Positions 24,560-34,700 of a DNA stretch of 64,000 nt are shown here, in pieces. The stretch covers positions 23,696,188 through 23,760,187 of the forward strand of contig CAMGYJ010000004.1 in the NCBI GenBank assembly GCA_946122785.1, read 5' to 3'. The position numbers were made by a program, and so were the translations under genes. The notes beneath the pieces were generated by a model. That model did no database searches. It was not told the DNA's origin and saw only the letters and a program-made list of their open reading frames with translations. This DNA is from Linum tenue (taxonomy: Eukaryota; Streptophyta; Magnoliopsida; Malpighiales; Linaceae). How positions within the stretch are numbered: the stretch's first letter is position 1; every line of letters starts with the position of its first letter.

Positions 24560-25096
24560 TTTGGTGACGAGGAAGAAGATTTTGTTTTTAGCTTTATTGC
24601 TTTTGAGATATGTGCTTCATGTTATTTAAATATTGTATTTTGTTATTAATAAAAAATTGGTGTGATTATCATTATAAAAAAAATTTGCTGCAATTATTGG
24701 GCCAAAATGTATTTTCTCGGTCTTGTTAATTTAATTATCTAAATCTTTTCAATTTCAACTCAAAATTAAATTATATTTATTGATATTAATTAACAATATA
24801 ATAATTTACTAATTTTAATTGAAAAGACATTACAATATTTTAGTAAAATGATGCAGGTAATATGAATATAAAATTGTAGTAAAATTAAGTAGGACCCACG
24901 ATGCAATTGCATGTGAATGACATTGATGTAGATGATATGAAAGTGAGGAGTGAGGTAGTTGTTAAAGATTCAAAGTGGCAGTAGGGCCACACTTGAAATT
25001 ACATAAGGATTGCATCATTGAGGATAGTCTAAGTAACATAGCAAAAAAGGTGATAGGCAGCCCAGCCATCACGCTCCTTCTCACTCACGGTAGACA

Positions 25097-25861
25097 ATGG
25101 CACACGAGTTATCATTACTTTCTTCGCAGCAAGGGCAATACACAGAAGTAGAAGAAGAGGACTTGTACGAACAGATCGCAGCGCCCAAGTACGTCGACCT
25201 CACTAAGCCCGATCCCCGCCGCTCCGGTGATGATTGCTACCGGTTCTGCCACCGGGTCGGTGAGTACTCGATCAGTTTCCTTGGCCAATTCCAGTCTTCC
25301 TTCCCCTACTGCCCAAATCTTTTAGTCGGCCTTTTCCCCCTTCCGGGTTTTCCAGTGTTCACTTCCTTCAGTTCAGTTATACATTACGAATCTCAACTTT
25401 CTATTCTGCTCCCTCTCAAATTTTAGGGTGGCTGGTGGTTATTGGTTGCTGAGAAATGTGAAGAGAAAGGAACGTAACAATCATTTTAGCTTCAAATCGA
25501 AAATCAAAATGCTAGTTTGATACTCAAACTCTTTTGGGTTTCTTTCGTTTTCCTGTTTAGGGTGATTTAGAACTTAGAAGGCTTGCTGCGTTTCTATTTT
25601 GCTTTGTGAATTGCGCAATTGTAAGTGTCCAGTTAGATCATAAGGGATGAAAAACACACTGAATTGATGTTGATTATCTACATCTAAAAGAGTTAATCGC
25701 TAACTCTTTGGCTTGCAGCATTCAGTTGAGAAACTTGAATGTGTCTATGGTTGTCCCCGTGCTAATTGCTAAAATGTTTGGCCTGCTTAACTTTTAGGTT
25801 GTGACCAAAACCACGAAGAATAAATGGACTCTAAAGCAATCTACAGAAGTTTCCTTCTCAG
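25097..25861 (+). pseudogene. First two exons of a conserved plant gene, with stop in exon 2
   Basis: Exon 1 (25097-25259) starts MAHELSLLSSQQGQYTEVEE and ends CYRFCHRVG before GTGAGT. Exon 2 (about 25797-25861) continues CDQNHEE-stop-MDSKAIYRSFLLR before GTAAGT. I recall this block from a plant-specific protein family in which the stop position is a third glutamate (CDQKHEEEMDSEAIYKNF), but I cannot name the family or its function. A GAA-to-TAA change would explain the stop. No later exons follow. Instead the next sequence is retrotransposon-like. Exon limits and splice signals look normal, so decay is probably recent or the gene is truncated. Confidence 0.55.
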
Positions 25862-25959
25862 AGTAAGTTGATATGAATAGGTCATTCCTGGGTCTGGTAC
25901 TTAATCAACATTCAAACTCTATCATTGAAGTTGTTGGAGTTATTGGGATCAACTGGTTC

Positions 25960-26285
25960 TTGACATGGTATCAGAGCCTAGAACCAAAAGGTCATGTGTT
26001 CGAATCTCCACGACCCTCAATATTAACCGTTGTCTTTCAAGCACATGGTATGGTGGGCCTGTGCAAACTTCAAGCCCATGAGTTGGCTTTCGTTTGAGGG
26101 GGCGTGTTAGAGAGTGGTATATGATCCAACATAACCTTCTTCCAACAACTCGAGTTATCAAAGCCTTCTGTGACCGAGAGGTCTTGTGTTCGATTCCCGG
26201 TGACCCCCATTTGTTAAGCACATGGTATTCTTGTCTTCAGACCTGTGCGAACTTCAAGCCCTTGTGAGTGGCTCTGTTAAGGAGA
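25960..26285 (+). repeat. Two diverged copies of a tRNA-like module
   Basis: Unit A (about 25960-26098) and unit B (about 26148-26285) align: ATCA-AGCC, then GGTC-TGTGTTCGA-TC (resembling the tRNA T-loop/B box), then AAGCACATGGTAT and AACTTCAAGCCC. Unit A begins TGGTATCAGAGCC, the methionine-tRNA primer-binding complement. These may be SINE-like or LTR leader sequences. I see no complete tRNA fold. Confidence 0.4.
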
Positions 26286-26506
26286 TTGGTATTTAAACCA
26301 TTCTCCTAACCAATAAAAATCACTACATTCAATCCAATTACATGGTGTCAAAGTTAGGGCTCCGATTTCCTTAACAATCCTTTAACCTCTTCTCCTAAAA
26401 ATCCGACCCAATCTTCTTCTTACCTATCTCGGCCAAACCTCCTTTTTTCTTCTACCCTGTCGAAGTCACTACTTCATCCTTTCTTCACCATATTTCTTTT
26501 GCAACA

Positions 26507-27115
26507 ATGTCAGGTGAAACTGTCATAAATCTTGACGAGGCAAACACTATCATCACGTTGGACCCTACCTCTCAACTACCCACAAAACTTACCGGCGACA
26601 ACTTTCCGACCTGGAGAGCCCAGCTTCTCACTCTTCTTCAAGGTCTAGACCTCCTGAAGTTCTTGGATGGTACTCATCCAGCTCTGGCCGTCGACGCTCC
26701 TGCCGCCAATTGTCGTCGCTGGTACATGCAAGACCAGCTACTACTCCATTCTGTTCTTGCATCCATGTCCCCAAGCATTGCTCCGTATGTCTCTGCAGCA
26801 ACCACATCTCGTCAAGCCTGGACGATTCTAGAGCAAATTTTTGCCAATCAGACCCGCCAACGCGTCATCAATCTGAAAGAGAAAGTTGGCAAATAATCCC
26901 AAGGCAATCGCCCTGTATCCATTTACCTTCAAGCCCAATGCACTACTACCGCTGAACTAGCCCTCATCAACGCTCCGGTTTCAGATGAGGATCTCATTAT
27001 TCACATTCTTCGTGGCCTTCGTGAGGAATATGGCCATCTCTCTACCGCTATTCGAGCTCGAGACACTCCCATTGCCATCGAAAAATCGTTTGTCTCGTGT
27101 TCGTTTCAATTCCAC
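26507..27115 (+). pseudogene. Ty1/copia gag remnant
   Basis: The frame starts MSGETVINLDEANTIITLDP and contains KLTGDNFPTWRAQLLTLLQG, WYMQDQLLLHSVLASMS and AWTILEQIFANQTRQRVINL, the standard core of copia gag (UBN2-type). A stop occurs after LKEKVGK at about 26896. The frame is recognisable again in DLIIHILRGLREEYGHLSTAI (about 26985-27045, written as two blocks HILRGL and EEYGHLSTAI). Protease, integrase and RT are absent. The remnant ends where the minus-strand gypsy element begins. Confidence 0.8.
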
Positions 27116-27292
27116 GTTATCAATTTCTACATGGTATCAGAGCGAACCTCGATCCCTTATCTAGGATTTTGAGCATCCGCAATCAAGGCGAAGTCCAGCC
27201 CGCCGTAGCACCGTGTGCAACTCTTCCGCCCAATTGCCTTTTGCTTTCCTGAGACGGGTGTGCAGTCCGTGTAGGGTTGCTTTATTCGCGGA

Positions 27293-27773
27293 CTATGCCT
27301 GACTGTTGGCTTGAGGATAGGCTACAGAGGCGAAGTTGGATATTGTTCTCATCTGGTCAAAGAAGTGGATAACCTCTGCGCAATCAAATTGTTTCCCATG
27401 ATCGAAAATCAGAGAATTTGGGACTCCGAAGCGCGTTAGTAGATTGTTCTTCAGGAAGCGGATTACTTGTTGCGCGGTGATTGGCGGTAATGCTTCCTCT
27501 TTGATCCACTTGGTAAAGTAATCTACCGCTACAATGATGTACTTGCGCTTGCCTTTTGCTATTGGAAAGGGACCCAAAAGGTCCACACCCATTGCGCGAA
27601 TGGCCATGGATTAAGTTCCCTTGAAGCTTAGTTGATGGGAGATGGTGTTGTCGGGCGTTCAGTTGGCAGTTGTGGCCCTGGTCCATAAATTTCTTTATGT
27701 CTTTCTTGATTCTGGACCAGTAATATCCATGCAGCATGATGGTGTGTTCCATGCTACGCGCCCCACTGTGCAT
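27293..27773 (-). pseudogene. Gypsy integrase: zinc-binding and catalytic core, truncated
   Basis: The minus-strand frame at 27773-27384 gives MLHGYYWSRIKKDIKKFMDQ (the HHCC-domain end). 27607-27293 gives the core: MGVDLLGPFPIAKGKRKYI, VDYFTKWIKEEA and RFGVPNSLIFDHGKQF, with the first two catalytic aspartates (D of GVDL, D of DHGKQF). The sequence ends at YPQANSQ, just before the catalytic glutamate would be expected. Confidence 0.8.
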
Positions 27774-28167
27774 TGCACATAAACCTTTCTACAAGTCCTA
27801 CACAATTTTGCGCGCTTTCGTCTGTCCGACACATTTGAGGTACGTGCCGGAGTGTGCTCGCCGGTGTAACTCGACCCCGATGAGGGGTCAGCGAGCCGCT
27901 TTTTGCCTTAGGGCCCATGCTTCTTTTGAGTCTTCTGTCACTGTTCCGTTGAGCAAGTATTCTACGATCGGCGCTCGCCAGTCGTCCTCTTCCGTGATTT
28001 GTGTGTTTTTGAACATTGCGAGTTGTTGGGTTTCTTGATCCTCTTTTTGTACTGAGACTAACCTCGTTGATTCGAAATCGGTGGCAGTCGCGAGTTTTGA
28101 TAATGCGTCCGCGTGAACATTTTCTTCCCTTGGTATTTGGACGTATGTTACCGTAGAATATGTTTGC

Positions 28168-28512
28168 TCACTGCTTGACTAACTCGATGTACTGTGCGAG
28201 TATGTCCTCCTTTGTGTCGAAGACGCCGTTTAGTTGGTTGACTGCCAACGCGGAATCGGACACTACTCTTATCGTTTTCGCGCCCAAGTATCTTGCTACC
28301 GCTAGTCCTGCTAGGATTGCTTCGTACTCAGTGGCGTTGTTTGTTTTCAATGTTCTAAAGCAGATTGCTATTTCATGGATGGAACACGCGGGTGTGCGCA
28401 CGACTACCCCTGCTCCGGCTCCATGTTTGTTGGTCGCACCGTCAAAAAATACCTCCCACGTTCCTTTTAGCGTTGTGTCTAGGACAACTCCCTCAGCGAT
28501 GAAGTCTGCCAA
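28168..28512 (-). pseudogene. Gypsy RNase H domain
   Basis: The minus-strand frame contains VFFDGATNKHGAGAGVV, NATEYEAILAGLAVAR and RVVSDSALAVNQLNG. These carry the conserved D, E and D residues of the retroelement RNase H active site. The segment between this and integrase (27780-28160) is also retroelement-derived but broken. Confidence 0.8.
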
Positions 28513-28869
28513 TATTTGAGCTTTTATGGCTGGTCGAGGCGCATATTAGATGTTGTATGTCGATAGCTCAACTACCCACTTGACCATCCATCCTGAGACT
28601 TCCATTGACCTTAGGATTTTCTTTAGTGGGAGATTCGTTAGGACAGTGATCTAGTGCGCTAAAAGTAAGGGCTTAACTTTTGTGATGTGCTTACTAACGC
28701 CATGGCAGCCTTTTCTATTGGCAAGTACCTTGTTTCCACGCTCACCAACGTTCGAGACGTGTAGTATATGGTTGTTATTTTGGTACCTCTCTTCTAGATA
28801 CTAACACTGTGCTCACCACTCTGGCAGACACAGCAAAGAAAAAGAACAACTTTTCATTAGGCTTAGGCG

Positions 28870-29882
28870 CGATCAATACAGGGGGGATACAAGGTACAAT
28901 TTGAGCTCATTGAATGTTGCTTCACATTCCGATGTCCATGCGAATCGCATGCCACTTTTCAAGGTTTGGAAGAAGCGAGCACACTTGTCAGCAGACCGAG
29001 GTATGAACCTTCCAAAAGCAGCGAGTATCCCGTTCAGGGACTGTATTTCTATCGTGTTCCTGGGCAGGCGTAGCTGTTGAACCGTGGTGATTTGCTTGGG
29101 ATCCACTTCGATACCGCGCATGAAGCCCAAGAATTTTCCTGTTTCAGCACCGAATACACATTTCAGGGATTGAGGCGGAGACCATGTTGGCAGAGTGTCT
29201 CGAATGTCTCGCGGAGATCCTCTAGGTATGAGCGTCCTTCTTTTGTTTTAACAATGAAGTCATCCACGTAGGCCTAGATGTTTCTGCCGATCTGACGCGA
29301 GAACACGGAGTCAATCATCTGTTGATATGTGGCTCTTGCATTCTTTAGTCCGAAGGGCATGCCTATGAAGCAGAAGTTGTCAAATGGCGTCATGAAGGCT
29401 GTCTTTCTTTCGTCTTCGCGGCTCATCAGGATTTGTTGATATTCCGAGAACATGTCCAAGAAGGACAATTTTTCGTGGTCAGAAGTGGCATCGATCAGTT
29501 GGTCAATTCGAGGTAGGGGGTACGGGTCTCCCGGGCACACCTTGTTTACTGTCATGTAGTCGACACACATTCTCCACGCTCTAGAGGATTTCTTAACCAA
29601 AACGACATTGGCCTGCCATGTCGGGTATTTGACCTCGCGTATTAGTCCGGCGGCGAGGAGATGAGAGACTTCTTCATCTATGGCCTTCAACTTTTCACCC
29701 GTGAAGCTACATCTCCCTATTGTCACGGTTGTGCATCTTTGGGAACCGCGAGGCAATGCTATGCTACTTGCCTTGGCATACCAGGCATGTCTTCGTTGCA
29801 CCATGCTAATAACTCTTTGTACTCCTGCATCAGCTTGACCAATGGTTCGGCCATGTCGTCGTGCACATGGGTTGAGATGCAC
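28870..29882 (-). pseudogene. Gypsy reverse transcriptase
   Basis: The minus-strand frame has EEVSHLLAAGLIREVKYPTW, the WRMCVDYMTVNKVCPGDPYP block, LSFLDMFSEYQQILM, the FCFIGMPFGLKNARATYQ block and, just after a stop at about 29272, AYVDDFIV with the YVDD active site. It continues into the thumb/connection (GILAAFGRFIPRSADKCARF). The stop before YVDD and a second stop in the downstream LNP-KCVF block show that it is inactive. The usual SGYHQI reads SEYQQI. Confidence 0.88.
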
Positions 29883-29977
29883 ACTTTTTTAGTAGGTTCT
29901 TCCGGGTTCGGCTCGATTTCGAAGTCCGAATCCATCGACTCTAGGCGTGGCTCCTCTGCCCGTGTGTCGATTATGTT

Positions 29978-30143
29978 GGTCTAGCAGGTGGTTTGCGCTA
30001 TGTTCCAGGGTAGGCCGCGTGACTCTCTGGTACCTATGTTGGTGGGAAACTTTAGTTTTTGGTCTAGCAGGTGGTTTGCGCTATGTTCCAGGGTAGGCCG
30101 CGTGACTCTCCGGTACCTATGTTGGTGGGAAACTTTAGTTTTT
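29978..30143. repeat. 83-bp tandem duplication in the gypsy element
   Basis: Copy 1 (29978-30060) and copy 2 (30061-30143) begin GGTCTAGCAGGTGGTTTGCG and appear identical except for one T/C difference (CTCTCTGG against CTCTCCGG). The unit is not a multiple of three, so it shifts the frame between protease and RT. Confidence 0.9.
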
Positions 30144-30149
30144 GGTGGC

Positions 30150-30640
30150 ATGTGGACGCTAGGGCCATGAATGTGGACATGAACGGGCGGCCCAGAATAC
30201 CGTTATGGGGTGAATTGTAGTGGACAATGGTGAATTCGACCTGCTTTGAAATTCATGGATGCTCGTCGCCAATGACGACTGGTAGGGTGATTGCCCCTAT
30301 TACCGCCACTTGTGTGTCGGAGAACCCCACCGAGTTTCCCTGTGCGTGTTAGATCATGTGTGGATCGATGTCCATCTGGTCTAGGGTACGCTTGAACAGA
30401 ATGTCCCCTACGCTCCCCCCCGTTTATCAGCAAGCGGTGAACTTTACACGCAGCTACCAAAGCCGTTATGGTGAGTGGTTCCTCCGACGGAATCCCTTGT
30501 GGGAATTCCGAGTCGTTGAAGCTCATATCGCATCTGGGCGTGGTATTCGTTGCCACGCATTCTACTGCACGGTCCTGCTTTGTGTTTTTCTTCGTTCTGT
30601 CTCCCTCTATCGTCACAACTCCTATTTATTTGCGCATGAT
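30150..30640 (-). pseudogene. Gypsy aspartic protease region, frameshifted
   Basis: The minus strand gives MSFNDSEFPQGIPSEEPLTI and then RLLINGGSVGDILF, the position of the retropepsin D-x-G motif. Here aspartate is replaced by asparagine (NGG). NGILGRPF near 30195 matches the conserved second motif. A frameshift and a stop interrupt it. Confidence 0.65.
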
Positions 30641-31056
30641 GTATGAACCGGTGGTTTCATTGTAGGCGCGTTGCGGTGGTGGAGGTGGTATAGCCTCTTG
30701 TTCTTTCCGCTCTTTTGTTCCGCGTACACACTCGGCTAGGTACCCACTTTGGATGAGCGCTTTGATTTCAACTCGGAGGTTAAAGCAGTCTTCCGTCATA
30801 TGACCCGTTTCTCTATGGAAATCTCAATGCTTTTTGTGGTCGCACATGTGGGGTGCCGCCTTGACGGGCGCTAGCCAGTTGAGACGGTAACCTTTCTCAC
30901 GTATGAGGTGGAAAACGTTCTTGACTGAGTCGTTGAAGGGGGGGTGAAAGTATTGATCGAACGTCTTTCCAGGGAACATCTCCGCGGTGCTAGCTCTAGT
31001 GGGGCTAGCGGCCTGCTGGACCCGCTATGGTATTGTGCTAGCTGTGCGGGTGGCAA

Positions 31057-31444
31057 CTAGGGTTGCCTCAGCGTGTGTTCTTTTAATGTGATGGCCTTCT
31101 CAATCTTGATCTCTAGCTCGGACGAGGACGCCACCGGCCTTTTGGCTAATGAGCGTTTTAGTTCCATGCTTGTGCTGGCTTCCATGCGGTGGTGAGCTCC
31201 TGTTTTGAGGGTTAACTCTAGCACCATCATCGCGACGCGTGACCATCTGTCGTAAAACGCTCGTAGACTCTCCCCGTCTTTTTTCTTGATGTCTATTAGG
31301 GCTTTGAGGTGGAGGAGCGGCCTTCTCTTCTGGGAGGCAAACTTGGTTGTGAATAGTAGTATGAACGCTTCAAAGGATCGAATAATCCCATTTGGGAGTC
31401 GGTTATACCAATCCAGGCAAATGCACATGTAAGTGGAGGGGAAG
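31057..31444 (-). pseudogene. Gypsy gag, C-terminal part
   Basis: The minus-strand frame contains DWYNRLPNGIIRSFEAFILL, FTTKFASQKRRPLLHL and KKDGESLRAFYDRWSR, the standard Retrotrans_gag domain. Its upstream edge (FPSTYM) directly meets the end of the nested LTR element at 31445. Confidence 0.85.
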
Positions 31445-33172
31445 TGATAGATCTCAGGATCTAGGGTGCGGTTATTGCTGTGGAATTGGGAATGAGATTA
31501 GATCAATTAGGGATTGATCTAGGAATTTAGAGTTGAGAAACAACTGGGTAGAGAGGATAAGGGGGTTCGGCCGAAGCCTGTAAGGAGGGAGAGAGAGAGA
31601 GAGAGCTCGACTAGGGAGAGGGAAGACAGAGAGAGGATTAGGGTTTGGGTTAATACCTTATTCTGGCCCGAACTATGATCATATAATCAACTTTGGCCCG
31701 TGGTTTCAGAAATTAACATCCGGACCTTAACTATGCACCATATAGACTCAATTGGACGGATGTATGATTTAACCGTTAGTTTGGACGGTCAACATTGTTG
31801 ACTAACGGTCAAAGGTCCAACTCATTGACATGTCATCATAAAAATTACAAAAATAATTCAAATTAAATAATTTTCCTAATTTTTATTATTTACAAATTGA
31901 AACCGGAAAAATAATTCAATATTGGGGGTTAAAAATTAGTGCTTTCGTCTACCTTGAGAAGTCTCTCTCTCCTGGGGGGAAAACCCCAAGCAATTGCCAG
32001 AAGTTTCTTCCTTCCCTATCGGGATTCATCTTCTTGGAACATCACGGACGTCAATTCCAAGTCGCTGCATAACACTTGCCACCGTCGCCGAGGACCCTGA
32101 TGATGAAATTGATTGTTCAGCCCAAAACCCCAGATCTAGTAAACCTAGATCCCTCAACCCTAATCGAAGGTCAAGCAAGGGGTTTTACTTTTATCCTACA
32201 ATTTGTGTCGTGGAGGGCTCGGCTTTGGTCGCTCGCCGGAACCCCAACCCATCCCCTTTGTCGACGATGGATATGGCGCGATAGAGCAGGGAGAAGAAGA
32301 AGAAGAAAGGGAAGGTGTCGATGGTGGCAAAATCGGGCTCGAAGAATGAGGCAGGGAAAGTAGTTTTTTACGGTGGCGTGGGTCGAGACAAAAGCAGGGG
32401 ATGTTCTGCAGGTGATCGATGTGGAGAAAGGGAGCCTCAATAATGTTATTACTTTCATTCCCAGCAGCGTTTTCTTTGTCAGCTCCACTATCGAAATCGC
32501 TTCCGGTCAAATGGTCAATTTCAGGTCTGTGCTTGATAGCTTGACGAGGCGAAAGGAAGCCTAAGTCTAGCTCCATTGTTAAGAAAATTGATTAATTAGC
32601 CTTAGGCTCTACACCTCCCTTCGATCGACTCTCTGCCCCATCGGGAATTTCTTAAACAGTTGGGTATGTTAGAGAGAGGGTTGGGGAAGAAGGATTGGGA
32701 AAGGGAAGGGACTATGTGGACCGAGTGAGGAGAGAGAATGAGAATTTTTATTTTATTAATTTATTAATTTTTATTTTCCACATGGCATCCACGTCAGCGT
32801 AGCATGCTAATTCACTAACGGTCAATAATGTTGACCGTCTAATTTGACGGAAATTCACGAGTCGGGCCAATTGAGTCTATATGGTACATAGTTGAGGCCT
32901 AGTGTTAGTTACTGAAACCACGGGCCAAAGTTGATTATATGGTCATAGTTCAGGCGAGAATAAGGTATTAACCCTTAGGGTTTTGATATTCTTATTAGGC
33001 TTAACCATAAACATGACTTACACCGATACTTATACTAATCGACAATTATCCCCTTTACTCTCCAAAATAATAACCTAATCATAATAATCCCTCCCCAACA
33101 ACGGACCAACATAATATCCAAATAGTAAACCGTCAATAAACCGACAATAATAATAATCATAAAATGTGCTCA
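31445..33172 (-). repeat. 3' LTR of the nested element, carrying a Mutator-like insertion
   Basis: The flanks of the 1.33-kb insertion match the other LTR: GATCTCAGGATCTAGGGTGC at the left, then the GA-rich stretch and GGATTAGGG, and after the insertion TTTTGATATTCTTATTAGGC. The last block is uninterrupted here and is the empty site of the hAT element present in the 5' LTR. Confidence 0.88.
31647..32974. mobile_element. Mutator-like element with long TIRs and 9-bp target duplication
   Basis: A 1328-bp element. Its ends are inverted repeats of roughly 110-190 bp beginning GGGTTAATACCTTATTCT, with shared blocks ATATAATCAACTTTGGCCCG and CCATATAGACTCAATTGG. The exact 9-bp duplication TTAGGGTTT lies on both sides (31638-31646, 32975-32983), diagnostic of Mutator-type transposition. 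The GC-richer interior (31960-32580) has open but unrecognised frames on both strands and no transposase, so it is non-autonomous and possibly a Pack-MULE. Confidence 0.9.
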
Positions 33173-34684
33173 TTATCCCTTTCCCCTTGAAGCACAACCT
33201 TTCCCTCAAGGTTGATCCTTCTCGTCTTGATCCACCTTCATATCTATGCCATCTTCCTCATCCGCTTCATCCACCCAACGCCCCAAGAGCATCATCATAT
33301 CCGGCTTTGCGCACTGGTGTCCTCTCCAGCCACTCCCACCACTGTAGTGCATCGCCTTCTAAGTAGAAGGACACCAGATTGGCTTTCCTCTCCTCGCGCA
33401 CGTCAGGTTCTTGAACCACCTGTCAGTTGCATACAATCATAACCCAGCATCCTCCTAGCCATTAAATTTTGGAAATTCGGTGGTTAGAGGTTTAGCTCGA
33501 AACACTAGATCACCATCACCCTCATAGTTCGAGCCATAACATCTATACCTGGCAATACCAGGGTCATCGCTCGTAGTTGTCCTTGTTGGCTAGTATGTCC
33601 GCGCTCCTGTGCCCAGGTGCCGCCATACTCCTCCCGATCAGTCTTCTCTCTTCCTCCTCCTCGATAGCCCGATCTACTTCCTTGTCCGCACTTTGAATGC
33701 TTAGCGGAGCTCCTCTCCTCTCCTCGGGCTGCCCCATACGAGGAGTAACCGCCTCTCACTTCCTCTCGTTCAATACTCCAATCGTCTCATCCGCTTCCTC
33801 CTTGGCCGCTATCCAGCCTTGCTTATGCTCGGTTCGCGGCCGAGTAGAACCCTGCGCCTTCGACATTGACACGCTCGGGTTGGTTCGACCGATGCGGGGC
33901 TGTTCGACGATCCGCCCAGGCACTCGACTTGCCTTGCCCCCATAAGCTTCCTTCTTCATTCTCCTCATATCGCTGCTCTGGTTGCTCGAACATCACATTG
34001 TGCGTGACGTTGTCGTACCCTGCCATCTGCGGCTTGGCTTTTCGGACTGCGAGTTCCTGTTCTGAGGGAATCGGTAAAAGACCATCGCCTGCCCTAGCCC
34101 CCGCGGAGCCTATACGACTCGAGCTCCCTCCGCCGCCCCCATCGGGCCTCTAGTCTCGGTGGCCGAGTCCTCCCCTGCGCAGCCTTTTGCAAGGCCACGC
34201 CTGGGACTGCCTCAGTCCCGCCCTCCTTTGGTCCGGGTTCGGTCGGTAGCCCCACCTCCCGGCCTGCATCCGCAATCCTGTCCAGAGATAACCCCCCAGA
34301 CTGTTGCACCAGCACCTTTTCAAGCAGCATCACCATCCGATCAGCGTCGGAGTTAGCCTTTTCAGCAGCTAACCTTGCACTCTCTGCAACCTGTCGAATG
34401 GAACGGTTGACCTCTTTCAGCCCGTCCTCGAGGTTTCCTTGCATCCTGGAGACCATGAACATCTCCTCCCGAACCTCGGCCCAGTCAGGCTCCTCAACGC
34501 AGTCTCCTTCTCGCGGCTGCTTCTCTTTGCCTTGCGCCGTCTTGGCTGCCTTCTCCGCCGTTGTCATTGGTGCCTTGTCTCCTGGCTTCTGCACTACGTT
34601 CCACGTAGTGACCTTGTCGCCACTATTTTTCTCTTCCTATGCTTGCGTGGTAGTCATGTTCGGTTGTCATTTGCACCCAACTGT
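33173..34684 (-). pseudogene. Gag-like interior of the nested LTR element
   Basis: The minus-strand frame 34594-34094 (166 codons) is a hydrophilic gag N-terminus with REEMFMVSRMQGNLEDGLKE. Near 33400-33290 the minus strand reads SFYLEGDALQWWEWLERT, the core of a Retrotrans_gag domain, in broken frames. No protease or polymerase follows before the polypurine tract. The element would have needed proteins from another source. Confidence 0.65.
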
Positions 34685-34697
34685 GGCTCTAATACCA
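34685..34697 (-). other. Primer-binding site of the nested LTR element
   Basis: The minus strand reads TGGTATTAGAGCC, three bases after the LTR end CTATCA. It resembles the plant consensus TGGTATCAGAGC, complementary to initiator methionine tRNA. Confidence 0.8.
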
Positions 34698-34700
34698 AGT

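Larger units (their letters stand above)
20410..25029 (+). mobile_element. Decayed PIF/Harbinger DNA transposon
   Basis: The ends are the imperfect inverted repeats GACCATCCCCA and (reverse complement of the right end) GACTATCCTCA. They are flanked by the 3-bp target duplication TAA (20407-20409, 25030-25032), as expected for PIF/Harbinger. Inside are both element proteins: a plus-strand DDE transposase pseudogene and a minus-strand Myb/NAM-associated ORF. A 2.28-kb LINE is inserted in the left half. With the LINE removed the element is about 2.3 kb. Confidence 0.75.

Noticed and set aside
25967..25979. TGGTATCAGAGCC as part of a tRNA gene
   Set aside because: It is the standard primer-binding complement of plant LTR elements. 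No acceptor stem or anticodon arm can be built around it.
31595..31615. (GA)n tract at 31.6 kb and its copy near 34.89 kb as promoter GAGA elements
   Set aside because: They are the same position in two LTR copies, so they are part of the retroelement and not of a host promoter.
32171..32576. 105- and 126-codon minus-strand ORFs as host genes
   Set aside because: They are inside the Mutator-like element, overlap each other and the plus-strand frames, and show no recognisable domain.
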